From: Liolophura sinensis
Taxonomy: Eukaryota > Mollusca > Polyplacophora > Chitonida > Chitonidae
Reading direction: 5' to 3'
DNA length: 64,000 nucleotides
NCBI RefSeq assembly: GCF_032854445.1
Contig: NC_088300.1
Span: 53,854,984 to 53,918,983 of the forward strand
Part shown: one piece after another, positions 37,538-48,335 of the stretch
Layout of the letters: each line of letters starts with the position of its first letter
Position numbering within the stretch: the stretch's first letter is position 1
Notes under the pieces: generated by a model
What the model was told of the DNA's origin: nothing
The model's input: only the letters and a program-made list of their open reading frames with translations
The model's database searches: none
Position numbers and translations under genes: made by a program

Positions 37538-39507
37538 CTGAAAGCACAATCATACATTTTATCACATTCAAGATTAATTCAACGTGATCATCATCATCAT
37601 CAAAAACCAGAATAAAACCCTCAGAATAGAGATCAGAACGTATCCCGAGGACATATTTCACCGATTATCTTTGATCAATTATCAACAGTTCACTGTCGTC
37701 TATGTTTCTGATTATTACACTTGGCTCTACGTTTATTTGTTATTCTTTTATGACTTCTGGTTTTCTACGAAAATGTTGTATTGCTTCCAACCCCGTTTGG
37801 AGTTTGGAGATGATTGTTGTTGTCCATACGGCAAAAGTTTACATACCCAGGAACATTGAGTATTACATCTGGTATCAAACATGACTTCTGTCTTGTCATG
37901 ATATATGCTCTGATTTCCAGTATATGTATGCTTATATGTAACATTAGATACACAGACATTCGTTAGTAATGTGTTAAACAACAATCAATCTCTAGGACTT
38001 TTCTTTGCCCTTGAAACATGTATAGTTAATGTCAGATTCGCGTTACTTGATCACATTACGCAAGTAAAGCACAAAGAATTTTATTCAGACCGAAAAATGA
38101 AGGTGTAGAAAAAGTTGTTTGAGGTCACTGGTGAAATAAACCCGGCAGAAAAGGTATTTCAGCGAGATTTGAGCCTAATTGCTGTACCTTAATCACCTTC
38201 TTCTGGCCACCCACCTGTCAACACTTAGATGGGGATTATACTTAACAAGTATGCAGAGACTGCATTTAGTTGCCCGCTACAGTGAAAATGCCTTCAGCAT
38301 TCAACAATGTTGTGACGGCAAAGCGTTCATTGCTTCTCCTTCCCAGCACAACACACATAATGACCATGGAATCATTACGCCCATATGCGCTCCAGTCGCT
38401 TGATGCCGGATGTATCAGACGGCGTTCAAACGTAAATACAAACGTGCCCAACAAAGTACGTGTACAGCGGGTTGAAAAGCCCCATCTTTTCTAAACGATC
38501 TGTGAAGAGCTAAGTATGCACAATGCAAGTGGAAATATTTCAGTATTTCTAAATGTTACAAGTTAATCTCCACTTTTCTCCGGAAAGACCACATGCTAAT
38601 TGGCCGTTTTCTTTATGTCATATGTACATAGAACCTAAAGATAGTTGTTCTTGGCGAACCGTCTGAAGTATCACGAAGTATCAAGTATCAAATGGCTTTT
38701 ATCTTAGATGGACACTAGCCAATGACTCACAAATTCTAACGCGACGTTTGGAAAAGACAGCTATTTCGCTGCTCCTGCATTCTTTCATATACGTCATTGT
38801 CAGATGTACATTCTCCACGACACGGTTAGATGTTTTGTATTCTCCAGTCAAAATCCGCTCACTGTTTAATCGTCAAATAACTACAGTGTATGTTAAACCA
38901 AATATTGACAGAGTAGGCAGTTTCGTTGGTATAAGCGATTCTTTCTGCGTTTAAAAATTGTTTATTGCTGCTGGACATTCCCACTTACAACTGGAGAGAG
39001 TTGTACGAATTATGAGTACTATTTTGACGGAATTGGTGTTACTGTTATCGGGAACATTTAGCTATTCAAACTAATTCAAACTGTACCGATTTGTATGCAG
39101 AACGAAGCTACTGAAAAAACATTTTCTTCACAGTATGGTATGTTAATGATATATGACCAGTGTATACCCTAGGGGTGAATCAAACATGCCCACTTCCGCT
39201 CCAAAATGACACTGGCCACACAGATAGTGCCAATTCTGACATAATTAATATCCCATTCTTATAGATAGCAAAATACCGAAATGTAGTTATGTGATGAAGT
39301 TCAGATTTGCCGCAAGCCTGATTAACCAAGGTCACGCCAAAAAACCTCCAGTACTCTCCTTGCAGTATTTGCTGTTCCTTATTATAGTTGTGTGCAAAAT
39401 GTTTTAAAGGAATAGACCTCTCAAAATCGAAGCAGGCATCACTAAATAGACCATTTAAAACTATGCATAAATATACTTTCGTTAGTTTTTTTTTTTTACA
39501 TTTTGTG
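37538..39507. other. No gene seen
   Basis: Includes an ATC microsatellite at 37586-37600. Frames at 38179-38494 overlap on both strands and are not supported. Confidence 0.45.
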
Positions 39508-39812
39508 AATAGAGTTAAAGGCACTCAAACATTCGACTTCTAAGGTAGGCTCTATGGACCATATCATCAGGTGGTAGGAACTCTGACGTTATAGGAAGTT
39601 TATCCAACTCTAATCACGACACTGAATGTTGGAATGACTCTTTTTACCCATGAGTCAAAGATTACTGAAATAATGTTCCCAAAAATTCCTTCCTTCTAGT
39701 GAACATCAGGAAAAAATGGTGATGTGACGTCAGAGTTCCTAGATACCGCCAGTATGGCTCATAAAGCCCACCATTGTATTCAAATATTTGAATGTCTTTC
39801 AACACTCTTAAA
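39508..39812. mobile_element. Foldback (MITE-like) element, about 300 bp
   Basis: The left arm (39508-39596) and the right arm (39718-39812) are inverted copies. AAAGGCACTCAAACATTCGA and GGTAGGCTCTATGG on the left match the reverse of AATGTCTTTC and CATAAAGCCCACC on the right. Both inner ends carry AGGAACTCTGACGT (the right one reversed). There is no coding capacity. Confidence 0.75.
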
Positions 39813-41953
39813 AGTATTTTTCAGTTATCGTTACGATGAACTTTTCTTCATATTTTGACTTTCTTTGACTTTTGTTATACAAGCATCAATAGGTTTCTCC
39901 CTGCAAGTAACAAGTGTGAGGATGACAAATGCATGGATGTTGATACGATCTTTTAGTTATTGACCTGGGCGATGATTACAACGGGGTTGACAGGTGGCAT
40001 GGACATGTTACCCTGTCGAGTAGATATAGACTTTATATGGTATTAAAAGCTACCGATAATCCAGTCTTTCCTGGAATGGAAAACATGTGTTTTCAGTGGT
40101 ACCAATTTCCTAGAAACCCCTTAATTCTAATTGATGAACCTCCATGTCAGAAGTTGTAGGCCAACAATTAAGCTGAGAACATCTTCGAAAGAATAATGGA
40201 TCTACCATATTTAGAGGGAAGCCGCTCTGTTCGTGGCGTGATGCTTTCAGGTAAGGCAGGTTTCACCCATGATATCGGCTGTGCAACTATGCCCCACGAG
40301 CCAGATAACTGATGTTTGAACCCCTCATTGGACATTTCAGGGTGGTAAACACAGCCTACATAACACTGAGACTTCTGTCAATTAATGTCAGAATGCTGGC
40401 TGTTATTTGTCTCTACAATGATAAGCTACAAGTATTTTCTGCGAAGATGCTAATAATTATTTTCTTCATCCATTGAAAGAAATATTTTAAGACAGCTTTA
40501 TAGGATACCAAAATCCATGAGTCCTGCCAATGTTGATAAACCATGAAACCCAAAGCTTTTTGTTCACAATGGAGAGATCTTTTTCTACCATGCGCATGTT
40601 GACGGGGTCCAACGCCTGAAACCCGATCTTACCGTCAAGGTTGTGCCACCGAGGTCTCTGAAGGTGAGAGATTAAATGTCAGTCATGTTCTGACGGGATA
40701 ATCAGTAACCCCGAACAAAGAGAGACAAGTCATTAGTACCTGTATATCACAAGCCAATGATGTGGTCTACCTTTTCAGTCCATTCCTAGGGGCCTTTGTG
40801 AGATAGCGAGGAGACAATTAGATTAATACACTTGATAAATAGCCAATTCCAATTCACTGTAAGCACCTTACGCGGTATATCTTGTGCCAGTGTGTCTTAC
40901 ACGTACATCTCTATCCAAATACCTTTTGCAGACAGCATGGACTATTCGACGATGAAGTATAAACTTGGCTAGTGTCAGATATAATATTTCACCATCCTGG
41001 CTTTATTACCGACAGAGACTTAGCAATGGTTCTTAAGGTTCTCCACGCTTTAACGAAATAAGGCGCACTTTTCGCACTAACACTTTCGTGTCAGCTGACA
41101 CGAGAGCAAGGTTGAATATCCCTCTGTGACTCTGTGTGAACTCTCTTCATCATCGTTGTTTTCATCATCGTCAGTTCTGTCTAACGCTGTGACCAATACT
41201 TGTCAGTAGGTAATTCAGATACCTGACAGGGTGGTGATTGTCTCCTTCCCACATATTTTACGTATGGCAATAAACATTCATTAAATAAATAAATTATATC
41301 TGTATGGTTTCATCTTTATTTAAAGCCATCATTCCTGTTACATTTATTACGGAAATCAATGTGTATTTGACTTTTGAACCCGTGACGGTATAAATTGCGA
41401 TTCAGACGAATGCCTGCGCTGTAGTATAATTATGCTATGTACATAAATTTCAGTTATGCTCACGAGCACCAGCTAAATGTTTAATGCAGCATGCGAGTTT
41501 TAGCACATGCCCACAGAGCAAATGCTGGATTTCTGGGAAAAATTACCGAGGAGGATTAGAGTGGATAATTCTCCGCAGACATTGACTGAGACATCTTTAA
41601 CATAAAAAGAAAAGACAGAAAGATTTGACTGGCGCAGAAAGTATGCAGGAGCGCGCGTAATTAGATTCAATTCCCGTCTCTAACCTAGAAAGCAGACCAT
41701 CATTTATAGGTGATTTAAGGAATTGTTATACCTTTTCATACTGAAGAAGAAGTTTTGTGATATCTTTTAAATGTCAGGATTATTATTTTTAATGTAAAAC
41801 TTTCTTGTAGATTACGAAACCTTATTATTTGTTCATGTACAATGTCAAACAGAGTGTCTGATGCGAAACTTTAAAGCATTATCGGTAAATTCCATCATAC
41901 TGAGAGGGAGTAAAGACGGGACCATGAATCCATCTGCTTTTCTTTCACACACC
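39813..41953. other. No gene seen
   Basis: No recognised repeat and no splice-supported exon. Confidence 0.45.
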
Positions 41954-42232
41954 ATGGAGGTGTGCATGGTCATTGCGGTGGTCCTTTTCTCCTCAAACAG
42001 CCTGGTCGGCAGTCCCGGTCGTTCAACTCTCTGTCTGCTGTGGAAGGGCAGTTCAGACATCGGAATTTATGGCTCAGCGAGTTATAGACCCGCGTCTTTT
42101 AACCATGTACAATTGGCCAGAGTGTGCGAGTCAACACCGCCTTGGTGTTCCACCCACACAAGGGCCACGCTGATAAAGCTCCTGTTTATAATAAATGACC
42201 GGAAGATAATGGATATCGCCCTTGATTTCTGA
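41954..42232 (+). CDS. Small ORF with signal-peptide-like start, unproven
   Basis: The ATG at 41954 sits in an ideal context (ACACCATGG). It opens a 92-residue frame starting MEVCMVIAVVLFSSNSLVGS, which looks like a signal peptide with cleavage after SLVGS, and then a cysteine-containing tail. An in-frame ATG at 41924 (ACCATGA) would add ten residues. No convincing splice site, poly(A) signal or homology is seen, and an overlapping minus-strand ORF shows that the region is open by composition. Confidence 0.2.
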   Translation: MEVCMVIAVVLFSSNSLVGSPGRSTLCLLWKGSSDIGIYGSASYRPASFNHVQLARVCESTPPWCSTHTRATLIKLLFIINDRKIMDIALDF

Positions 42233-45200
42233 TAAACGCCAGGCATTTCCTGAGGATATGAAACTTAATATCAAATTTCTCGACTGTAAAGAGCGAGGAG
42301 TTCTAAATAATCGTCACTTGTCCAGCTTCTGGTACATTGCCTCGTCCAGACAATTGCCTCTTATAGCTGCGTAAAACTAAATGGAAATCTTAAAACATCT
42401 GTTCCGATATATTAATAGCACATGGACTAGTAGAGAGCAAATATTCCAGGTATGAGATCTTATTGGATTAATATCGCCTCCACCAAAAATATCATTACAT
42501 CTGTATTCTTTCTAACCGCGACACCATGCTTGTTTACCTGCTTACCATAAATCGTAATCATGATAGGCAAGAGAACCAGCTACCACTTTACCAAAGCTTC
42601 TTAGTTTTTATCTACATTCCGCATTGTTGTTCTTGTTTTGGTTTTTCTTTTCTTTGGGGGTAAGGGGAGAGTCTTCTTGTTTTTTGATCTTGGGAAGCAT
42701 ACTTGAAATGAGAATATGTTGCACCAAAGAATATGTTCCACCAAAGAAGCAAGAAAGCAGTCGAAGCAGTAACAAAGGCCACTCACAGTTTTGTGAAGAA
42801 ACCTTGGGTTTAAATTTGAAATTCTGACATGAAAAGAACCTTTCAGAAACTAATTAGACTCATGAAATCCTTATCTATTTATATTATTTTGCATTTTTAT
42901 CACGAAATCTTGTAATTTTATTCTTTTTCTTTACCGAAAATTATAGCTGTGTGTCATGAAATAATTGGTTTCAACTGGAAAACAAACTTATCTTTTGTCA
43001 ACGGTTAATACATTGCCAGTATCATTACGTACAGTTTTCGTTTGCTTGAAATGTAAGTAGTATTACTGTCAGCACAATGGGTTTTGCGCAATACACATGT
43101 AGTTAATACATACATCTGTCTAAATGGAACGAGGCAAAAGGTTCGACATGTACATATCACTCGTAGTGTGATAGGGTGTTCTAACTAATTACTTAAATAG
43201 TAAATAAAGCTGGTAGCATGTAAGAGAAAAGCAGTCATCAATTTTCAGTGAATGTCGATGAAATGAACACAGATAAGTATCTGTGTTCATTTCATTGACA
43301 TTCACTGAAAATTGATGACTATCAATTCAACCATTAGCCCCGAGTTATAAACGGGAGTAAATAAAACTATGGCACATATCGTCATTGATTCTGCGCCTTC
43401 TGCCCTAACATGCAAATTTTTATTTTAGTCAGAATTTCTTGTTAATTTGGCTCTGAAGTCAGATGAGTTTAGGACATGAGAAATAAATCAGAAAACATGA
43501 AGTCGATCACGGGTAGGAATGGCGCAGAGTTTTTTTGATTTTTTGTTTTTCTTTGATTTTGTAGCATCGTGAAATCGGTGGGTATATGATTTGAAGTAAA
43601 GATATTAAGTACATGTATTTTTCATGTACCTGTTTTCTATTAGGCATTCACTTGGCACATTCTGAGGGATGGTACAATTTGTAGAATGTCATCTGATCGC
43701 CTCATGTCTAAGAAGCACCATGCAGGAAGATCAGCTGAGAAGGGTAACGAGACCGGGTGGTTTTGTGATTGGCTTTGCGATTATTGACCTGGAATGTCCA
43801 ATTTGGTTGACCGCTGGTATACGAATGTCTGTTTGACGCATATATCCGTTTCGAGTTGGGATTAGTTATTTGCTAGTAGGCCGATGTAATTTTATGGCAT
43901 GAAGAGTTTATGTTATAGAGGTTAATTGCCAGAAAGACGTATGTTGATATATGTCTACGTTATTTACTGTTTGACTTTTTAACTGCATACAAGAAATGGC
44001 AATAGTAGATCTGCCTATAGTGTTTCACAGGTTATGTGTAACCAGATACCAGTTATCACACTGCCATAGCTGTTTTGCCTTTTATTCACTTGGCCGTATA
44101 CGTTTTATTTGTACTGAGTTATCCATACGTTCAGGGCATATCGGTACCGATGAGGCGGAATCTGATCAAACACGTTAGCTTTTCACACACAGTCTGTATT
44201 GACTGAGACAGAGTAGCTGTGGCAGGTATCGCTTCCGTGTCACCAGGTGATAAAGCCAATGATATTCACCCTTAGGCTTACAGTTATTAACTGTTTATGG
44301 TCCACAAATCATGGGTGACAGAAATTCACGATGCACAAATGACAAGTTTACGAATAGAAACTTTTGTATGATAATTGGCCGGGGATTGTTGGAAGCGACT
44401 GTGTAGACTCGAATATGGCGTTGTGAGTTGGAATTGCCGGTTTACACACAATCACTTTGACACTGTTTTCAACGCAAACATCTACCGGATATTCAACGCT
44501 CTCATTTGTGTGCACAGTAAATATTTTTCGATTCTCCCTGGAGAGAGGTAGTTGACAGATGCTCACCGCAAATGCAGTTGTCATTCCACAGAAATGGAGC
44601 CGTAACGAGGACTATTACATTTCAGTCAGGGTCATGTTTGTTCTGTTTATTGATAATCTTAGTTTAGCCGACAGACGGATTAATTAATCCTCGTCCACTT
44701 TCCGGACTCCCGTTGCGGTCCACTTTTAAAAACAGCCGGGCGCCGCTAAAACGCGCATTTATCATTAGTTCCGAACTCGGACAGCAGTTCGTGACGCATA
44801 TTTGCTCAGTGGAGTGCTGATCATTACATTGATGACGTAGCCGCCCCGAAGCTGAAGGCCCAAATGTGTCAAAAGACAGGGGATATGGCCAGGGTGTTGA
44901 TTGATTGATTACTTTGGATAAATGCTGCAAACATGGGCTGTACCATAATGGAGTGAAATACATGTACATAGTATTATCGGTAGACTATCTATATAATATA
45001 CAAGCAGCGGTATACGCTGTTTTGTACAAGCAGACATCTTGGCGTCACTTCCGTCGGATGTTTGCTCCTCGATGGATCGCTGTTATAAGGACCATCCCGG
45101 TTAATATTCTAACGACTGATTTTAAACCAGTCAGTAACACCTCTCACCGCTGTAACTATATATGTCTGCCAAAAACACAGCGAATAGCAGTCTCTTGTCA

Positions 45201-46405
45201 TGTAGGTAGTAATATAAAATGTACCATTAAGTTGAAGTCGATGCTCCAGACTTTAGAGTGAAGTCAATTTTCAAACCTTAACATTGATATCCCGAGGACA
45301 ATCGGCGGGCGACGAGGCCTAATGGCATCTGCCGGATGTTCCCTAGCCCTGAGGCCTTAGACGTTTGACAGTAGTGGCCAATTACTCAATTACAAACCTA
45401 GCTCTCTGTTAGTATAAAATAGAGCTTACCTAATTGCACAACAGAGATAATCCGATAATCCGAAGAAATAACGTTACAATAGATATTGAAAATATCAAAG
45501 TTTAAATCAGTGAATTTAAGTATAGGCCAACGATTGTTAATATTATAATTCCACTCCCTGAGTAGACTAAAAATCTGGCTTTTAGATGGATTCCCGATGC
45601 ATAACAGATCTCCATTGTCTAAGGATTAGTGTGGGTAAATTACAGGATAGTTCATTGCCACTGCGTTTGTCGCCTCCCATAAACATTACCACTGCTTGTA
45701 AATGTTAGTATACTTCTATTATTCTACCACTCCAATTTAATAACGCCTGTAGTAGGAATAACAATGCCGTCAAAGCATTCTGTCAAAGCTACTTAATCCA
45801 TTGTTAAATTATCACACCAAAACTAACAGTTCAATCATAAGTAATTATTATAAGCATGCTAAGCAATATATTATAATAGAAATCAATATATATGAAATTG
45901 TCTTGAGGAGCTGAAATGGAGATTAGTCAGCACGAATGATTATGGTCAAACGTTAGGGTGCGCAACATGTTCAATGTCAAATGACCTGTTTCAGTTGCAG
46001 ACAAATGGCGGTGAGAACTGGCAAGAACTGGAAACAGTTTTACAGTTTCCAATACGCTAGATATCAACATGCCAATATGCCCATGTTTGTAGGCTTGTTT
46101 ATATCCTATATTTAAAGCATGATTGAAAGTGAAATCCTCCCGATGTGTCGTGACAGCTTCAGTTGTTTGTCATGCCGTTGATGTGTTAGATTTTGCTTTG
46201 AGTTTATCAGAACCACTTGATGGGAGGTGCATGTACCCCAGGATGATACGGAAAAAAACGTATCTCCTTACATAGGGCATTATTTAGAGCAAAACGAAAA
46301 TATAAAGTTCCTGCCGAGGATATTGATTCACCTTTCCTTTCTTGAATAATTAAAAGTTGCTATATTCCGCTATGGAGAAGTTTCACGAAACCCACAATAC
46401 GTAGA
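42233..46405. other. No gene seen apart from the palindrome
   Basis: A GC-richer block at 44680-44880 contains TGACGTAG (CRE-like) and might be regulatory. The minus-strand frame 44348-44584 has a fair acceptor (CTACCTCTCTCCAG) but no partner exon. Confidence 0.35.
43233..43320. repeat. Near-perfect palindrome, 43-bp arms, 2-base loop
   Basis: The arm 43233-43275 and its reverse copy 43278-43320 differ at one position (a G-U pair in RNA), separated by AG only. The arms start AGTCATCAATTTTCAGTGAA. The minimal loop and near-identity suggest a recent inverted duplication. Confidence 0.95.
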
Positions 46406-46443
46406 ACTATTTTGACAACCGTGTACAAAGTTGTCAAAATAGT
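46406..46443. repeat. Short inverted repeat, 14-bp arms
   Basis: ACTATTTTGACAAC and its exact reverse complement are separated by 10 bases. Pairing extends outward for a few more bases with mismatches. Confidence 0.85.
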
Positions 46444-47009
46444 CCTATGTGTTTTGATTTTGGTTAAAAGATGCTGATTATTTATTATTGTCGTACCTTC
46501 TGTACAAAACAAAACTGCTTTAGGGAACAACGCTTTCAATCATCGAATAACAATATCCCAGTGAAGCCTGAGGTTTAATACATAAATGGTTGGATGACTT
46601 GACGACTTGAAACTTATTGCCGGCCTATACGTACGGATGAGCAATGATGAGAACTGTCCGTTCAAACATACTTCCATGTGCTTCGTGTTAATACTAAAGT
46701 ATACCTAAATTTCTTATATGACCATGTCCGTTAACACTCACTTCTTTTATTATACGAAGCAACATTTGCGGCACTGTGATAATTTAAAGCCATTCACCAC
46801 GTCTCGACTCACATGATATGATATTCAATTTTCAATCAGTACTTTACCACTTTAACCAAACCTTTAGAAACCTTTTCTGTATACATTAGTTGTCATTTAA
46901 AATCCCATATATGCGAGTTTATGTAAATAATTTCAGAACGTCTTTAAAGTAATGAATGAGCTGATGAAATAGTTCAATATCACGGAGACCAGGTGTTGTT
47001 TGTTGTTTG

Positions 47010-47185
47010 ATGACACAGGAGCCTCTCACCAACGCGGTCGCTATGAGTTCCAGCCTAGCTCACGCTGGCTTCACCCCCCTTCCCCCCCCCCCCCCCCCCC
47101 CAAGCTGTACATGAGAGGGTCTGCCAGGAACCCCGGTTTGCTTCCGCCATAATGCCGTACGGCAGTAGGCCACCGAAGCGGCCCT
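47010..47185 (+). repeat. SINE-A fragment interrupted by poly(C)
   Basis: GGAGCCTCTCACCAACGCGG and TAGCTCACGCTGGCTTC, then a C20 run, then TGAGAGGGTCTGCCAGG and CCGCCATAATGCC. The head and AATA tail are missing. It lies about 1 kb before elevenin coding exon 1. Confidence 0.75.
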
Positions 47186-48237
47186 CTGACTAGAACATGA
47201 ACAAGATTGAATATATCGATATGTTAAAAAACGCATTCCCTATACTGAATAATGAAGAGTCAAAGTAAGGAAATATCTGTTAATCGGCTACATATAATCA
47301 GATATGTGTTAGCAATGAACTTTTCACACTCTACACGGGTTATTTCCACAGGCTTATCGCTTGACTATGGTGTTGTAGTAACAAAGCAGGTAAATAATCC
47401 AGCTTTGAATCATTGGATTACACTGGCGTGCGCATTTTTGTTATAACAAATTCAATCTATGACTTTTGCTCACTTTAGATTATGTGAAGTCACTAAAAAC
47501 ATTATCTGGTGTTATAAACTCTATTTGAATCAATATCTAACTGTGAGAGAAGACATGTCTGGGAATTTATACCTCTGGTGATCTTCATATTGTTAAGGTG
47601 AGAAAGAGACTTGGCAGATTCTTTTCAATCCCAGCCTCGAAAACGGAATACTCCATATGCCCATCCTCTGTTATATACAGGACGTATTGGCGTCAATAAA
47701 TGGCAAAGCTGTTTGAGTTGTCTTACATGAAGTTCGCATGAGATTACATACCTTCCACCAAAATGGTATACACGTTGAGTGCGGCCTGCTGGTGAAATGT
47801 GTCCCACGTAAGACAGTTCGTAAGTTACATGCCAAAGGTTCGAAATTTTCCCCGGTCACGTATAAAATTGAACACGGTTATATAAGCGGTTATTATCGAA
47901 TCGTATTATTAGATGGATCTAAACAAATGAATAACGTGAATGTTATGTTAACATGAGTTAGAGCAAACAATAGGAAACCATTTGATGACTGGCTAAACCG
48001 CGTTATATGCAATGATTGTTGTTAATGCAATTCGCCAATTCGCTAAACCTGAATACTGTCTGAAGATCACATTGTACAGAAAGGTTTTGTTTGAAGCATA
48101 TGTTATACATATCCTTATGGACAGAACTGCGGGTAAAACAATATTGCTTGCCTCTATTTGTGTTTCAAATGAGTTAGTTCTTACGTTATTCTTGTTAGTG
48201 TTTGTATTTTTGAAACTATGTTTATGTTTGTTTTCAG

Positions 48238-48335
48238 ATCAGCATGTCGAAGATAGCCGATGTCGCAGTTGCCTTTGCTCTCGTCATTTTGTTGTCGTCA
48301 TACACAGGGGCCAGGAGACGGCGAGTTGACTGCAC
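48238..48335 (+). CDS. elevenin: Elevenin coding exon 1: signal peptide and first cysteine
   Basis: The acceptor (TTTGTTTTCAG, ending 48237) lies six bases before the ATG at 48244, so this exon must be joined to an upstream non-coding exon. The coding part gives residues 1-30, ending RRRRVDC, plus two bases (AC) of codon 31. The donor at 48336 is GTGAGT. The start is the only ATG in the exon and is followed at once by a classic signal peptide. Confidence 0.92.

Noticed and set aside
39180-39524. 114-codon minus-strand ORF
   Set aside because: It runs into the left arm of the foldback element and has no splice or domain support.
44664-44969. 101-codon minus-strand ORF
   Set aside because: No domain and no splice signals; it overlaps a GC-richer block and ends in simple TTGATTGATTGATT repeats.
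46960-47010. Hammerhead ribozyme from a CTGATGA core
   Set aside because: No GAAA partner and no helices at the needed spacing; a similar CTGACGA at 61028 fails for the same reason.
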